Origin: Eopsaltria australis | Taxonomy: Eukaryota; Chordata; Aves; Passeriformes; Petroicidae | Direction of reading: 5' to 3' | DNA: 64,000 bases | Assembly: GCA_034509425.1 (NCBI GenBank) | Contig: JAVTVJ010000347.1 | Span: forward strand, 558,001-622,000 | Part shown: piece after piece, positions 39,101 through 51,100 of the stretch | Layout of the letters: each line of letters starts with the position of its first letter | Position numbering within the stretch: the stretch's first letter is position 1 | Notes under the pieces: model-generated | Databases searched by the model: none | What the model saw: the letters and a program-made list of their open reading frames with translations, nothing else | What the model was told of the DNA's origin: nothing | Program-made: the position numbers and the translations under genes

Positions 39101-42100
39101 CACAAATAATGTTTTTAAAAAAAAAGACAATTATATTATTTTCTTGTCATTCTACTTGAGTGACAGCATTTTGAAGAACAATTCTGGTCTGTCACAGTGA
39201 GTTTAATTCATGTATGTGTTCCTCAAAAGAATTTCCCCATATTTTTTGCTCGTCTATGTTAGTACTCAACTGAATTTACCTCTTAGTTTTTCCAAATTTG
39301 TGTTTTTAACTCTTTAAATAGATCTTTGGAAAAGTCAAGCCCTCTTCAAGGAGCTGAATTTTCACTTAGGTTCCTGCCTATATCAAAGCAATGAGAATCA
39401 CAAAGTGCCTTCTGTAGGAAGTAGAAGCATTAAACCTGCAAGCTGTGGGTTGTCTCCCCATCAGTGTTGGACATTCTGGCCTTCTCTAGGAAAGCTGGGC
39501 AAATTCAGGATTTACATTTAAGTCTTGAGCATATTTTTAATATCACATGGAACTCTTTGCCTTTTTTGTGTCTGCTATACATGTATACTTTATATACATA
39601 AATATATCTTTATGTAACTAAAGTTAAAAATTAACTTGCTCACATATACTTTGTCTAGGGAGAAAGAGGTCCTAAAGGAGATCAAGGAGTGCCAGGAATA
39701 TATGGAAAAAAGGCAAGTGATTTTATAAGCATAAATTAAAGCAAAATGCTGTTGGTATCTGTGATGAGTGACCTAGGCTGGCTGCCTGGTGCAAACCCCT
39801 AAGCACCTCTCTCAATCTCCCTTCTCAACGGTACAAGGGAGAACATAAGATGGAAAAGCTTGATGGTCCAGATAAGAGAGATCACCTGCCAGTTACTGTC
39901 ATGGGCAAAGCAGTGGCTACTTGGGGAAAATTAATTTGATTTATTGACAACTAAAATGAGTTTGGATAGTGAGAAAAAAAAACCCAAACAACTAAACCCT
40001 GTTCTCCTCCATCCCGCCTTTTCCCAGGCTCAACTTCCCTCCTTCATGGGATAGGAAATAGGGAGCAAGGTAGGGCAGTGTTGAACAGCTTCTCCCTGCT
40101 CTTCCTCCTCACACTCCTCCCCTGCTCCAGTGCAGGTCCTTCCCGTGGGCTGTAGGCCTTCAGGGCAAGCCTGGTCTTGCATGGATTCTCCATGGGCTGC
40201 ACCTTGGTACCACAGCTCCACCATGGCCCCTCCAAGGGATACTCCAGCACCCTCTTCTTAGTATCTACAGAGCTGTCACTTTTCTCCTCTTTCCTTACTT
40301 TGTGGGTGTCATGTTTCTGTCCTTTGTTTAACACATTCTCCAGCGCTGCCCTGGCCTGGGTTCAGCCACGCCTTGCGGTGGGCGGTTGGATCCGGCTGGA
40401 ACCGGCTGTGTCCGGCTGAAACCGGCTGGGGCAGCCCTGGCCGCCTCTCATGGAGTCCCCACAGCCCCCATTGGGAGCCTGGGCATGGGAACCCCAGACA
40501 ACATAATTAATATTTTTATAACATGCATATTTACAGAAAATGTAATTCTTCATTTACAGCTCAGAAAAATGTTCACTGCTTTTACAGGATCTATTTACAT
40601 TAATAGTATCAAACTCACGCTCTGCTCATTTGGATATTTTGAGAACTGTCTTCATTCTGTTAGTGGATTGGTGTAATTCATTTTCACATAGCACAAATTG
40701 CATGTATTTTTAAAATATGTCTGTGGGGTAACACCCCATATATGGCGCATATGTAATAATTATATTGCAAAGAAGTCTGTGGTTTTTAATACAGATGTAC
40801 ATATAACCAAACAAGAGAGAGAGAGAGGAGTTAGGGGAGGCAGGAGAGGAGCACATGGAAGGAGTGAGGCTGATAGTGGATGGGAAGAGAGATGTTTTAA
40901 TCTGTAATTTATATAAAGCAGACAGTACAGTTTGGCCATGCAGAGTTAACAGCTATATTTTCACCTTGCCTTATGTTTTCTTCATGTGTTTAGTCTAGAG
41001 TTTTAAGCAATTTGAAGGAGGGTCTGTGTTAGCATCTCTGTAGTTTGAAGCATATCTTTGTTTATGTAATGGGCTTGTAGTTATTAATTGACAACTGCCT
41101 GAGTTAAGAAAGAAACAGATCTTCTGTACGTTTTCAAAATAAGAAATAATATACATGAATTATTGGTTAAATATATTGAATCTGCAGCATAAACATTGAG
41201 CACTACTTACTTTCTGCTTGCTATTTTTCTCAGGGTTCAAAAGGAGAGAAGGGTGATACAGGGTTTCCAGGAATGCCTGGGCGATCTGTAAGTTTTCTGA
41301 AAACAATTTGTCATTACCTTTTGCTTGTTAATTCACCTTGGTAATTCACCTATTGATTGCTGTTAAATGCTGCGACAGGGAGACCCTGGCAGAAATGGGA
41401 AAGATGGATTACCAGGCAGTCCTGGCTTCAAGGTATGTAGAAATGTATATTAATATCTTGGTAAAAGTCTTCAGTAGCATTGCTTGTGGTGTAAACATAC
41501 CCAGTTTATTCTGTGGAGGATTACTGGAAATTAAAATAATGTTGTTACTGGGACATGTGGAAGTTTACTGCAGCAAAGACCAGACTTCATTGTTTTCAGT
41601 TGTTCTGTGAGCAGAGGCAAAGCTTTTATTGAGTGTATTAGTGATCATTAGAGTTTGTTTATACCTTATCTCCCTTATCCTTTTGTGTTTCTCTAACCCT
41701 ATGGTTGTTAAAGAGATTTATACAGAAGCATACACTGGAGAACATAATTGCTTTTGAAGGGAGCTGCAGGAAAATTAGGGGAAAGTACCTTAAGTATTGG
41801 ATTAATATTTGTGTTTGTATTCTCTATGCAGTGCTGTTCATATTTAATATAGAACAATTTTTCAAGTCAACTAAGTATGTGTCTACTGTAAAAAAGACAA
41901 CAGGATCTGGTGTATTGCAGTCTGTGAGCTCATTGAATATTTTGCTTGCCAAGTTGTTTGCACTGTTTTAATTTGTGAAAACATAGACTTTAGCATCAGT
42001 TTTAAGTTCACAGGGAAAAGATTTTAATAATACGTGATTTAAATGCTCAGTTGAATTGACCTAAAGAAGTTTTTCTACAGCAGCTTTGTTCCTATAAGAT

Positions 42101-45100
42101 TTTTTAGTAATAATGAAATTATCTAGGGCTGCTCAAGATTAAGATTACTTCAGTGTCCAAAAATGCAAGTGTACTTCTGTGTGTATTTGTCTAAATTCAT
42201 ACTGCTGTAGTTGGAGATCTGGATCTTCCATTTTGTGACCATGCTTGTCTAGAGCAGCTGGGGATGCAGCTGGCAAATCCGTGATGTCTGCTGCAGCAGA
42301 GACATATCACACAAGACCTGTGAGAGACCTAAAACCTTCCAGGCAGCAGCTGTCAATGAGATGGATCCAGGGTAATGCCAGTGGTGCGTTTGAAATGCAT
42401 TAGTGTCCAAAAACATCCTCGGGAGCTTAAAAACATGGAGTAAGTCCTATGGAAAGCCAGTGCCTTTATGGAGTGGGAGTAGACAAGATACCATTGGGTA
42501 TCTCAAATATGACCAAATGCCTGTGTGTGGGCAGTGGAATTCAACTCCTGGTGTCTGGTCAGCTGAATCAATCCTCCATCAGTTGTCCCAACTAGACTTC
42601 TGTTATCTGTGATATGAACTTGTTTATCTGCAGGAATTTATTTCAAATGAATCCTCTCTTATTTTACATATATATGTGTGTGTACACACACACACATACA
42701 CAGGTATCATTGCTAAGTTGGAGGAGAAGTTCCTTCTCTGGTACTGTAGAATGTAGGAAAAAAATTGGATATTAGATTTTTTTTTCCTCCCCAGTATTTG
42801 ATAAGGTGGATGGGTAGTAGTCACAGTTAACATTAATATAAAATTTTAACTGTCACTGGTGGCACTTGAATGAAGCACTGTGTTGCTAAAGCATTAATTT
42901 GGAGGGTACTTTCATATGTTTTATGTTTGTAAGCAGTATACAGAGGATTCAGTATATTGTGTGAATGTGTATGCATTTAAACTGAAAGACATTTTCTGGA
43001 CTATTTTCCTTATTATTGTAGTACAAAAATTATGACATGCTCATTAGTTTTTATTAATTTTATAATATAATAGTTAATGGAAGCCATATTTTTCATTCAA
43101 ACATTTTGTTAGCCTGACTTCAACATCTGCTTGCTGTAAAACATTGCTTCATTCTGGGTCTGTAATCAAATTCAGAACAGTAACAAGCAGGCTGTGTTTG
43201 AAGGAAATTTCTGTTGGAGCTTTCCTGGTTTTTTACAATATTCATTTTGGGAAAGAATATGGAAAAAACATGGCTTGAAACCTAGATGCTACCCATTGTT
43301 ACTTCAAGTCCAGCTTTTATAATTTTAAGTTAATCAGTGCCAGATTATTTTTTACATATGTGCGTGTATATCTATCTACATCTATATCTATATCTTTGCC
43401 TTTTTTTAATGTGCTTTTATTTCTGGAGTCCTTCAGGTTTTCAGAATACTTTTGTATTGAACATACTTTGATAAAGATTTGATCATTTGCTATATTCTGA
43501 CTTTGAAATATTTTTTCATGCTATTATTTATACTAACAATTAGACAGTAACAGTTTGTTATTGCTTTATGCATTTGTTTTCTACCTGTAATGGCTGTTCT
43601 GAGTGAAAAGAAAATTTTCTCTCATCTTTTTTTGCAAACTGTTTGATAGCTGTCAGACACAGCATGAGGAAATATTGGATTGATGGCACTTCTTGCTGTG
43701 TCTTAAACTGTTAAGGGATGTTTCTTTGGTGAAGCCTTAATGTATATTGGTTTGAAATTTTACTTATATTGAAAATATAATTTATTATTTAAAATAATTA
43801 TTTTTATTATGCAAACAAGGTTGTTTTCTTAAGACTTTTTTTATTTTAAAGGGAGAAGTTGGGCAGCCTGGATCTCCAGGCCTAGAAGGACATCGAGGAG
43901 AGCCTGTAAGTGATTAAATTGCTGACACAGACTTATGTACTGATTTGTTAGTTTTGTTTTTTAAAATTTTTTTTTAGTTAATTGCTATAATACTTCATGT
44001 TTAATTCATGTTGATTTGAATTGGTTGATATGTCCATTTTTTTAAAGTGCTTGTTTATTTTCTGCTGTTCATCTTTTAAATATGATTTAATTAAAAGAAA
44101 TAAGCAAGCCCCTAAAGTCAAAGATGCCTTACAAGAAAAGATTCTTAACCACATTGCTGTTGCATATTCTGACATATATAGATACATATATGCATGCTAT
44201 ACAATTGTCTCATTATTGACTTCTGTCCTGTTGATGTTATGGTATAGTTAGATATTAATTACTTAGTTGAGGAAAGGTTCTGGATGGGTATAACTCTCAT
44301 TTCTGCTACATGATGTATCTTCTTTCAGATACTTGTTAATGGCACTTTAAAAGTCTATTTTTTCACTGTCTACCACTGCCTTTCCTTTGTCCAGATGTCC
44401 TTGCATCTTCTTACACCACTTTATCTGCATGTCTGTTCTTCTTGCTTAGCTGGGGACCATGCTGCTCCGTTTTTGCTTTGCTTGTTTCCAAAGATGTTGT
44501 TCCTCTACTGCTATTTGGGCAACTCCTCAGGGCAGCTCATTTTACCTCCTCTTAACATCTGATAGCTAGGCTTTGTTCTCCTTGTTTCCTCATTTGGCTC
44601 TTTCAGGCCAGCAGAGTGCTTGAAGCAGATGAGCCGGGATAGCAGCTTTGAGTGCTGAGAGACAGCCAGCTGTCTCCAAACCATCAGCAGTTCTTCTGTA
44701 GGCCAAGAGCAGTAAACGGAGCTCAGTTGGTGGAGCACTGCCTAACAGATGAATTACATTCTGAGTTACATTTTGAATTGTAAGATAAAGAGATACAGCT
44801 TTATACAGTCAGAAATTTTGTGGTATTGAATGTAATGGGAGGCAGTCTGAGTTACATGATACTGAAATCTGATAGAAAGTTTTGGTAATGAGGAGTTGGA
44901 AATAACACTTCCAGCTGAAAAATTCTGAAAGTTTTTCATTTAAATTTTTTATATAATCACCAAAACCTCCTAAAACATTTTCAGTAGACTGCAGAACACT
45001 GAAAAATCATACCCAAGAGACTTTCTTCCCATTTGTCTGGCTTAAGTGAAAAACACACATAATTCCTCCCTTGGCTTTATTTTTTCCTCTTTTTCTGCCC

Positions 45101-48100
45101 CAAATAACTGTGAGGTGTTTTAACCTTTTACAGTCTGTGATGTCTTCATATGTAAGAAAGACTGAATGTTAATTAAATATTGTCAAATACAACTGAAGGG
45201 ATTTTGGTATATTGTAAGTTGGTACACCATAACAAGTGTGTTGAGATAAAAATGAGTTCTGTTATTGTCCCTACCCTTGTTTCGTCTCTTTTCATTTTTT
45301 CAGAAGAAATGTTAGTTGGTCATTGTGATTTTTAAAAAATTAATCTAAGAAATGGAAGGTAAAAGGCATTTCTGACCTAGAGAAAACAAAATATTTAATA
45401 CTTTAGCAGCTCTCTTTCTAGTGTGATGGAATTTGTTAATTTGAACTATATCTACTAAAGAAATATATTTTGGTTTAAAGTCAATATAAATGCTTCACAA
45501 TATAACATTTTAAACAGTAATGTAAACGCATCACTGAAGTCCCATAATTTTGCTTTAAAGGGAAATTAAGTGGTAGATTTAAGACATCAAAAGCACTAAG
45601 AAGTCTTTTAAAATCACCACAAAATACTGTAGAGGGAGACTTCCAAAATATAAACAATTAAAAAAAAATTAAACAATCCTAATAGGGAAGCCAAATTGCA
45701 TTGTGTGCTTCATTTATTATCAGTGGAGGTTCTGAAGAGGAGAAAGTCTCTGTGCTGACCACGAAATTGCCTCAAGGTCACCATTAGGGAATGCAAGACG
45801 CTGAGCCATCCCTGCTCATCTGCCTCTACTGCTGATGTAGCACAATCCTGCATGAGCAAACACAATGCTCCCATCTATTTAGGGCCTGGAGGAGGAGCAA
45901 AGGGCAGAGCAGTTCAGTGCAGAAATGTTGTGGTAGAAGTGTGTGTTTGGGTTGTGGAAAATGAAAGCTATCCTCAGCTGGGAGATACATGGGCTCCTCT
46001 ACTCAAGTAATTGGCTTTCACCTGTTTGAAAGTGAGGTGGACTTTGGGCGCTGTGTGTGATGTCTTGTGCAACTTCTGCTTCTGTTGTTTCTGTTGTTCC
46101 CCCAATGTGCATTTGATGTATAACGTGTAAGCTCCTCCTCTTGGCTCCCCTTCTGTGGAATTCAGGGCACTGGTGTGGAAGAGAGGGACTGGACTGTGCT
46201 GTGCCATCCCTGTGACAGGCAAATAGGCTGCCTGAGCACAAGGCAAGCCTTGGATGATGCAGCTGAAGCTGGATGACTCCACATCATTACCCAGCCACAT
46301 GCAGCTGTGGCCCTGGGACAGCTCAGCAGGTTGCGTAGATACCCCACCCACAAAAACATACATGCAGACAGTCTTCATTTCTTTCATTCAGCCACATTAG
46401 TGTTAGACATGGCTTAAAAACAGTCATCTTATGATCCCTCTTGCTTCAGCAAATAAAAATAACATGGTTGTGAAATGAATGCATCTTGAGACAGCATCTA
46501 AGAGCAACTGTCTAGAACGGAGAGCACGGATGAACTCAACTCCCATTGCCTCCAGCCTTTGAGATGTGTGGTTATTTCTTTGGACAGTATACTTTCTGGT
46601 ACATTATTACTCTTATTAATCCCCAAAGTTACAAACAGAAAAAGTAGGTTGTAAAGATAATTAAATAATTTCAAGCAATGTGCCTGATTTCCCTCAGTAA
46701 TACGATTTAGGACTTCAGTTAACCAGATTATCCCAGTTCTACCCACTCTGTAGAATAATGTGTGACAGTATGGGCACAATAATTTTGATAGGATTTAGTA
46801 AAGGCAATAATCAAGCTCATTTTCCTGATGACAAAAACTGGCTGTGCTGTCACTTGAGTAGTTTAATGGCTAGTCATCTATCTTTTTGATGACAGGCTAT
46901 TTTGATAAATACATTTTTTTTAGGGACCAAATGTATATATAATAAATCAAGATTTATTTGAGCTTAATTTCAGCCTGGCTGTCCTTTTTAACACAGGTAG
47001 GGTTTTTCAGAATTGGGTTTCAGTGGAAACTCCTTGTGTTTGCAATTATGCAGATGGGAACTCAGAAGTGAGTGCTTATGGGTAAAGCTGGCAGGACATT
47101 TATAGCACTCTTCTAGGCCTAGCATATGCTCTCCTGCCACAAGTAATATGTCTGAGCATTTGCAACTGCTCATGTTTACTCTCCAGAAATCATATTTTTC
47201 AGAAATACATCTGCAAACACTTAAAATGGTAGAGTTTTGTCTCAATATTTAGGTCACATTGCAAGACCTCAGATGTGGCCTCATTTGTGCCAGCAATAGC
47301 AGCATAACATGACTTTCAGCTTCTGACCCGATTCCCACTGTTATACCTATACTCCTGTCTGTTAATCTTTCATAACTGCATGAGGAATGCCAGATATAGA
47401 TCAATGCATTCTCTGAAAAAATGTGTGTTTTATGCTAGGCAATGGTAGCAGAGTTCTTTGTGAAACATGGTCAAGATACACTGCAAGGTACAACAGAAGT
47501 TTTATTGTCTTCATAATGCAGAAATCCTGAAAACAAACTGGTATAGCCAGGTATCCTGTATGTTTAAAAAGCAAATATAAAGTTAATGTAATTCTACTGC
47601 ATCTAATAATTATGCTGAGATTGATAGAAACAGGAAAAAAGGAACAAAAAATCCTGACTTAGTAATATAGTAGTATGCAGACAAAGTTTGGGGTTTTTTT
47701 GTTTGAGGGTTACTATTATTTTCCTCTCTGTGTCACGTAATGTTTTGCTTGATGCACCTTATGTTGATATTATGTTGGTTTGTACCAATTTTAGGTACTA
47801 AGATGCCATTTACTCAACATTTGTGTCTTGTATTTACATTTACATACCGAGTTATGAAATACTTAGGAAAAAAGCAAACTCTATTGTACATCTGTGCAGT
47901 AGGCCTTGTGAAAAAATTTCATTCTGAAAGTGTTACTATATGTTTTATGCACCTGGTCTGATTATTGTACTTCTACTTTTAATCTCTTCATAGATTAAAG
48001 CATAAAGGTCCTGTTGTATTTCCAGTGCTCAAAAGATCATGTGTTGTATGAATTTGTTACTTGTGGAAATATTCCATAGGGCACTAAATGCTCATTCAGA

Positions 48101-51100
48101 TTTTATATCACCTTAAATTAGGCCCTGCTATAAAATAGCACTCTCTTTCTAAGTAGTATATAAAGAAGAAATGATTTCCTATTAGTTTTTAAGAGAAAAG
48201 TGATCAGGAGACTTAACAAAGTGGTTGGTGTGAGTTTATCAAAATTTTTAGTTCCTGATCTGATATTCATGCTTTTCTGCTAGTCTCAGATGCCTCCATA
48301 GTAGGAGGTGAACTCTGATGGCCTGCTTTTCAAAGGTGTCAGCATTACAGCCATAAGAGATGTGAGGACTAGCAGTTTCTTTGCAAATAATGTCTTGTGG
48401 ATCTCAAAAGAGCACCTATTACTTTTCTGAAAATTCTGACTTTTACCTGTAAATTTAAAAAATAGTTATTTGGGTGGGGTGATTTTTTTATCCATAAACA
48501 GGTGATAAGTGATGATTTTGGTCGGCATATGGCATGCATCAGTATTTCTTTACAAGTAGGTTTGGTTAGTTGAATGCACTTCTTGGTATTGTTTCTTTAT
48601 TCCTTATTCTAATATTTAAATTGTCAAAGTAGACAGAACAGAGTCTTGCTGATGACTTTCTGAGTGCTTGAGCCACATTACAGATGTTAGTCTTGTTCTC
48701 ACTTGAGAAAGGGGGAGATGACAGCTTTGACTGCACAATACTCCCAGCAATCATTTGTTAATTACATAGTGCTGTAAGCTCAAACATGTTTTTTAGACTG
48801 AAAGCAGGTTTTTCTGTCAAGTATAACTTCTAGGTAGCTGTATGTATTTTGAGCTGACTTTATTTTCAACCTAAGATATCTTCATTCTGGCTGACAAGTA
48901 AATTCATTCCGTACTATAATTACAGAAGAGTTAATTGCTGTTAAGAAGAGAAATATGAGACTAGTGCTGTAATGAAACAGGTAATTAAAAGACTTTTAGA
49001 ACTTCAGGCAGGCTAATCTGAATTACTTTATTATTCCCAGTGGACAAAGATGATACAGACATGACAGCATAGTTGCTGATCCAACATGTATTGAAGTCCA
49101 TGGAAAGATTCCCATTGAATTCAGTCTGGACTGGGGCCATAATAAATGCTGTAATAAACTTGGACCCACTAACCTAATGCAGCTTGGAAAATAATGCCTG
49201 CTTTTCTAAGTTGTAAAGCTAACAGTTCTCTTCCATCTAATTCAAACTTCCTGCCTGTTCATCATGATTTCTAATTTTTAAATTTACTTCCTCACACAGG
49301 GCAATTACATTAATTATATTAATTTGCTATAATTACGGTATCTTTTTTTTGTCTACAGAGACTTGGGAAAGTATTTTTTATTAATTTTCCAGCTAATGCC
49401 ATTTTAAATTTGATAATTTTGGAAAATCATGTAGAGAAGAGGTGGCATGCCCTGCTGACATTTCTTTAAGACTGTTTTGTATATGCAATATTAACAAAGG
49501 GAAATTCTTAAAAGTTGTAAGAAAATATGAAAGGAGCTCTAGTTGTAAACCCATTGTGGGCATGAATAGTATACTATATACAGTTATAAATGGTACTCAG
49601 AGTACTCTGCTTTCTGCTTGCATGCTATAGTGACCTTTTTATGGGTACCCTGGCACCTTTCTTACTAATTCATATGCTGATACAAGTTAGATGCCAGCAT
49701 TCCTCCCCTGTTGCTTCTGTTTTGTGAACACAGAGATAGAAATACCTCTAGCAAATGTGTTGCACCAGTTTAAAATCTTTCTACTGACTTGATGAGCTGT
49801 GTTCTAATAAACAGGTGCTTATTATTTGTTTAAATCTCTCTTAATAATTTGTTAATCTTTTATAAACTGAAAAAAGTGTTAAAACAGTATGACTCTGAAA
49901 GAATTGTCCTCCAGTGAGCACTTGAAGGTGCGACTTTGTTAAAGAGTGCAGTAACTGACTTCTAGGCACAAAATTAGTGATAGTGATGATTTCTCTGTTT
50001 TCTGTGACTGATTCCAATGAGCTAGACCTGTTTATACACAAAACCACAGTCTCTTCTGAAGAAGAATGCATTTCTTTCTTTTATGCATGAAAATAATTTA
50101 GGGTATTTACTGGAAATTTTCATGTAGAGATTTTAAGCTCAATGTTATTCATCTTGGTTATCTGTACTAGAAAGTCAGCGTTAATTGCGAGGTGAAGTGC
50201 TTTGGCACAAGCTTATTCTGTCTAGAGTAAGACACGTGCTGTTCCACTTGTGTTTTATCCCACTGAGGGAATTATGACATGTAGCTTGAGCCTTTAGCTG
50301 TCATGGTTTCAGCTGGGCTTAGAAGGAGTCTAGGAATCCAGTCTGAAATTAAGAGTGAATTAACTTGGTGGTATGGATATATTCACTACACATCCAGTAT
50401 ACTCTCTCATGGTAATATTCCTCAAAAATACATATAAATGTTTGCCTATTTAAATGCTTGTGCATTTAGGAATTTGCAGACACTGAGATATGCATGTGCT
50501 TACAACCATCACACGCATTTTGACATGACAGTAATAAAAAGTGTGCTTTGTATCTTAGTAGTATGGCTCAGAGACAGATTTCTAGATATACTGAAATGCT
50601 CTTCCATAGAGCACAGGGACGTGGTGTTTGAGGTTTCTTGGGAAAGTGCCCTCTTCTTTGTATGAATTGTGTCTCTTTTAATGTTCATGCTAAAGCATAC
50701 TCAAAAAAAGAGAAATCTGAATGCCTTTGACGCATTCCCTAAATATTTCTATCTTCCTTTCCTAATACAATGTGAACAGTAAGAATTAGCATTTTATGAC
50801 TTGGGTAAATATCTGCTGGAATTTCCAGTGACTCTGAAGACCAAACAGAAACTTCCCCCAGCTAATTGCTATATTAAGAAACCAAACATAGAGAGTAGAG
50901 CATGAATGAAGAAGACACTTGGTTAGAATGTAGCAGACATAAATATTTATTATTTCAGTTGATGTCATTTGCACATTGTTGTTCTATTCTATGCTTCACG
51001 ACATGTTTATGGTAAGTTACTTAACTACAAATAGAAAGAGGTTTGCCAGAAGGATGTTTGACTTTCCTTCCAACTTCAACAGAGGAGTGTACCCAGTTTT

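Larger units (their letters stand above)
39713..41233 (+). other. COL21A1: COL21A1 GC-AG intron between coding exons 13 and 14
   Basis: 1521 nt with donor gcaagt and acceptor ctcag. About half of it is the LTR-like insertion 39760-40503. A purine-rich (GA)n stretch lies near 40814-40856. Confidence 0.88.

Noticed and set aside
44710..44745. tRNA A-box-like gagctcagttggtggagcac
   Set aside because: No cloverleaf, no B box at the expected distance, no SINE tail; treated as chance or a tiny degraded tRNA-derived fragment.
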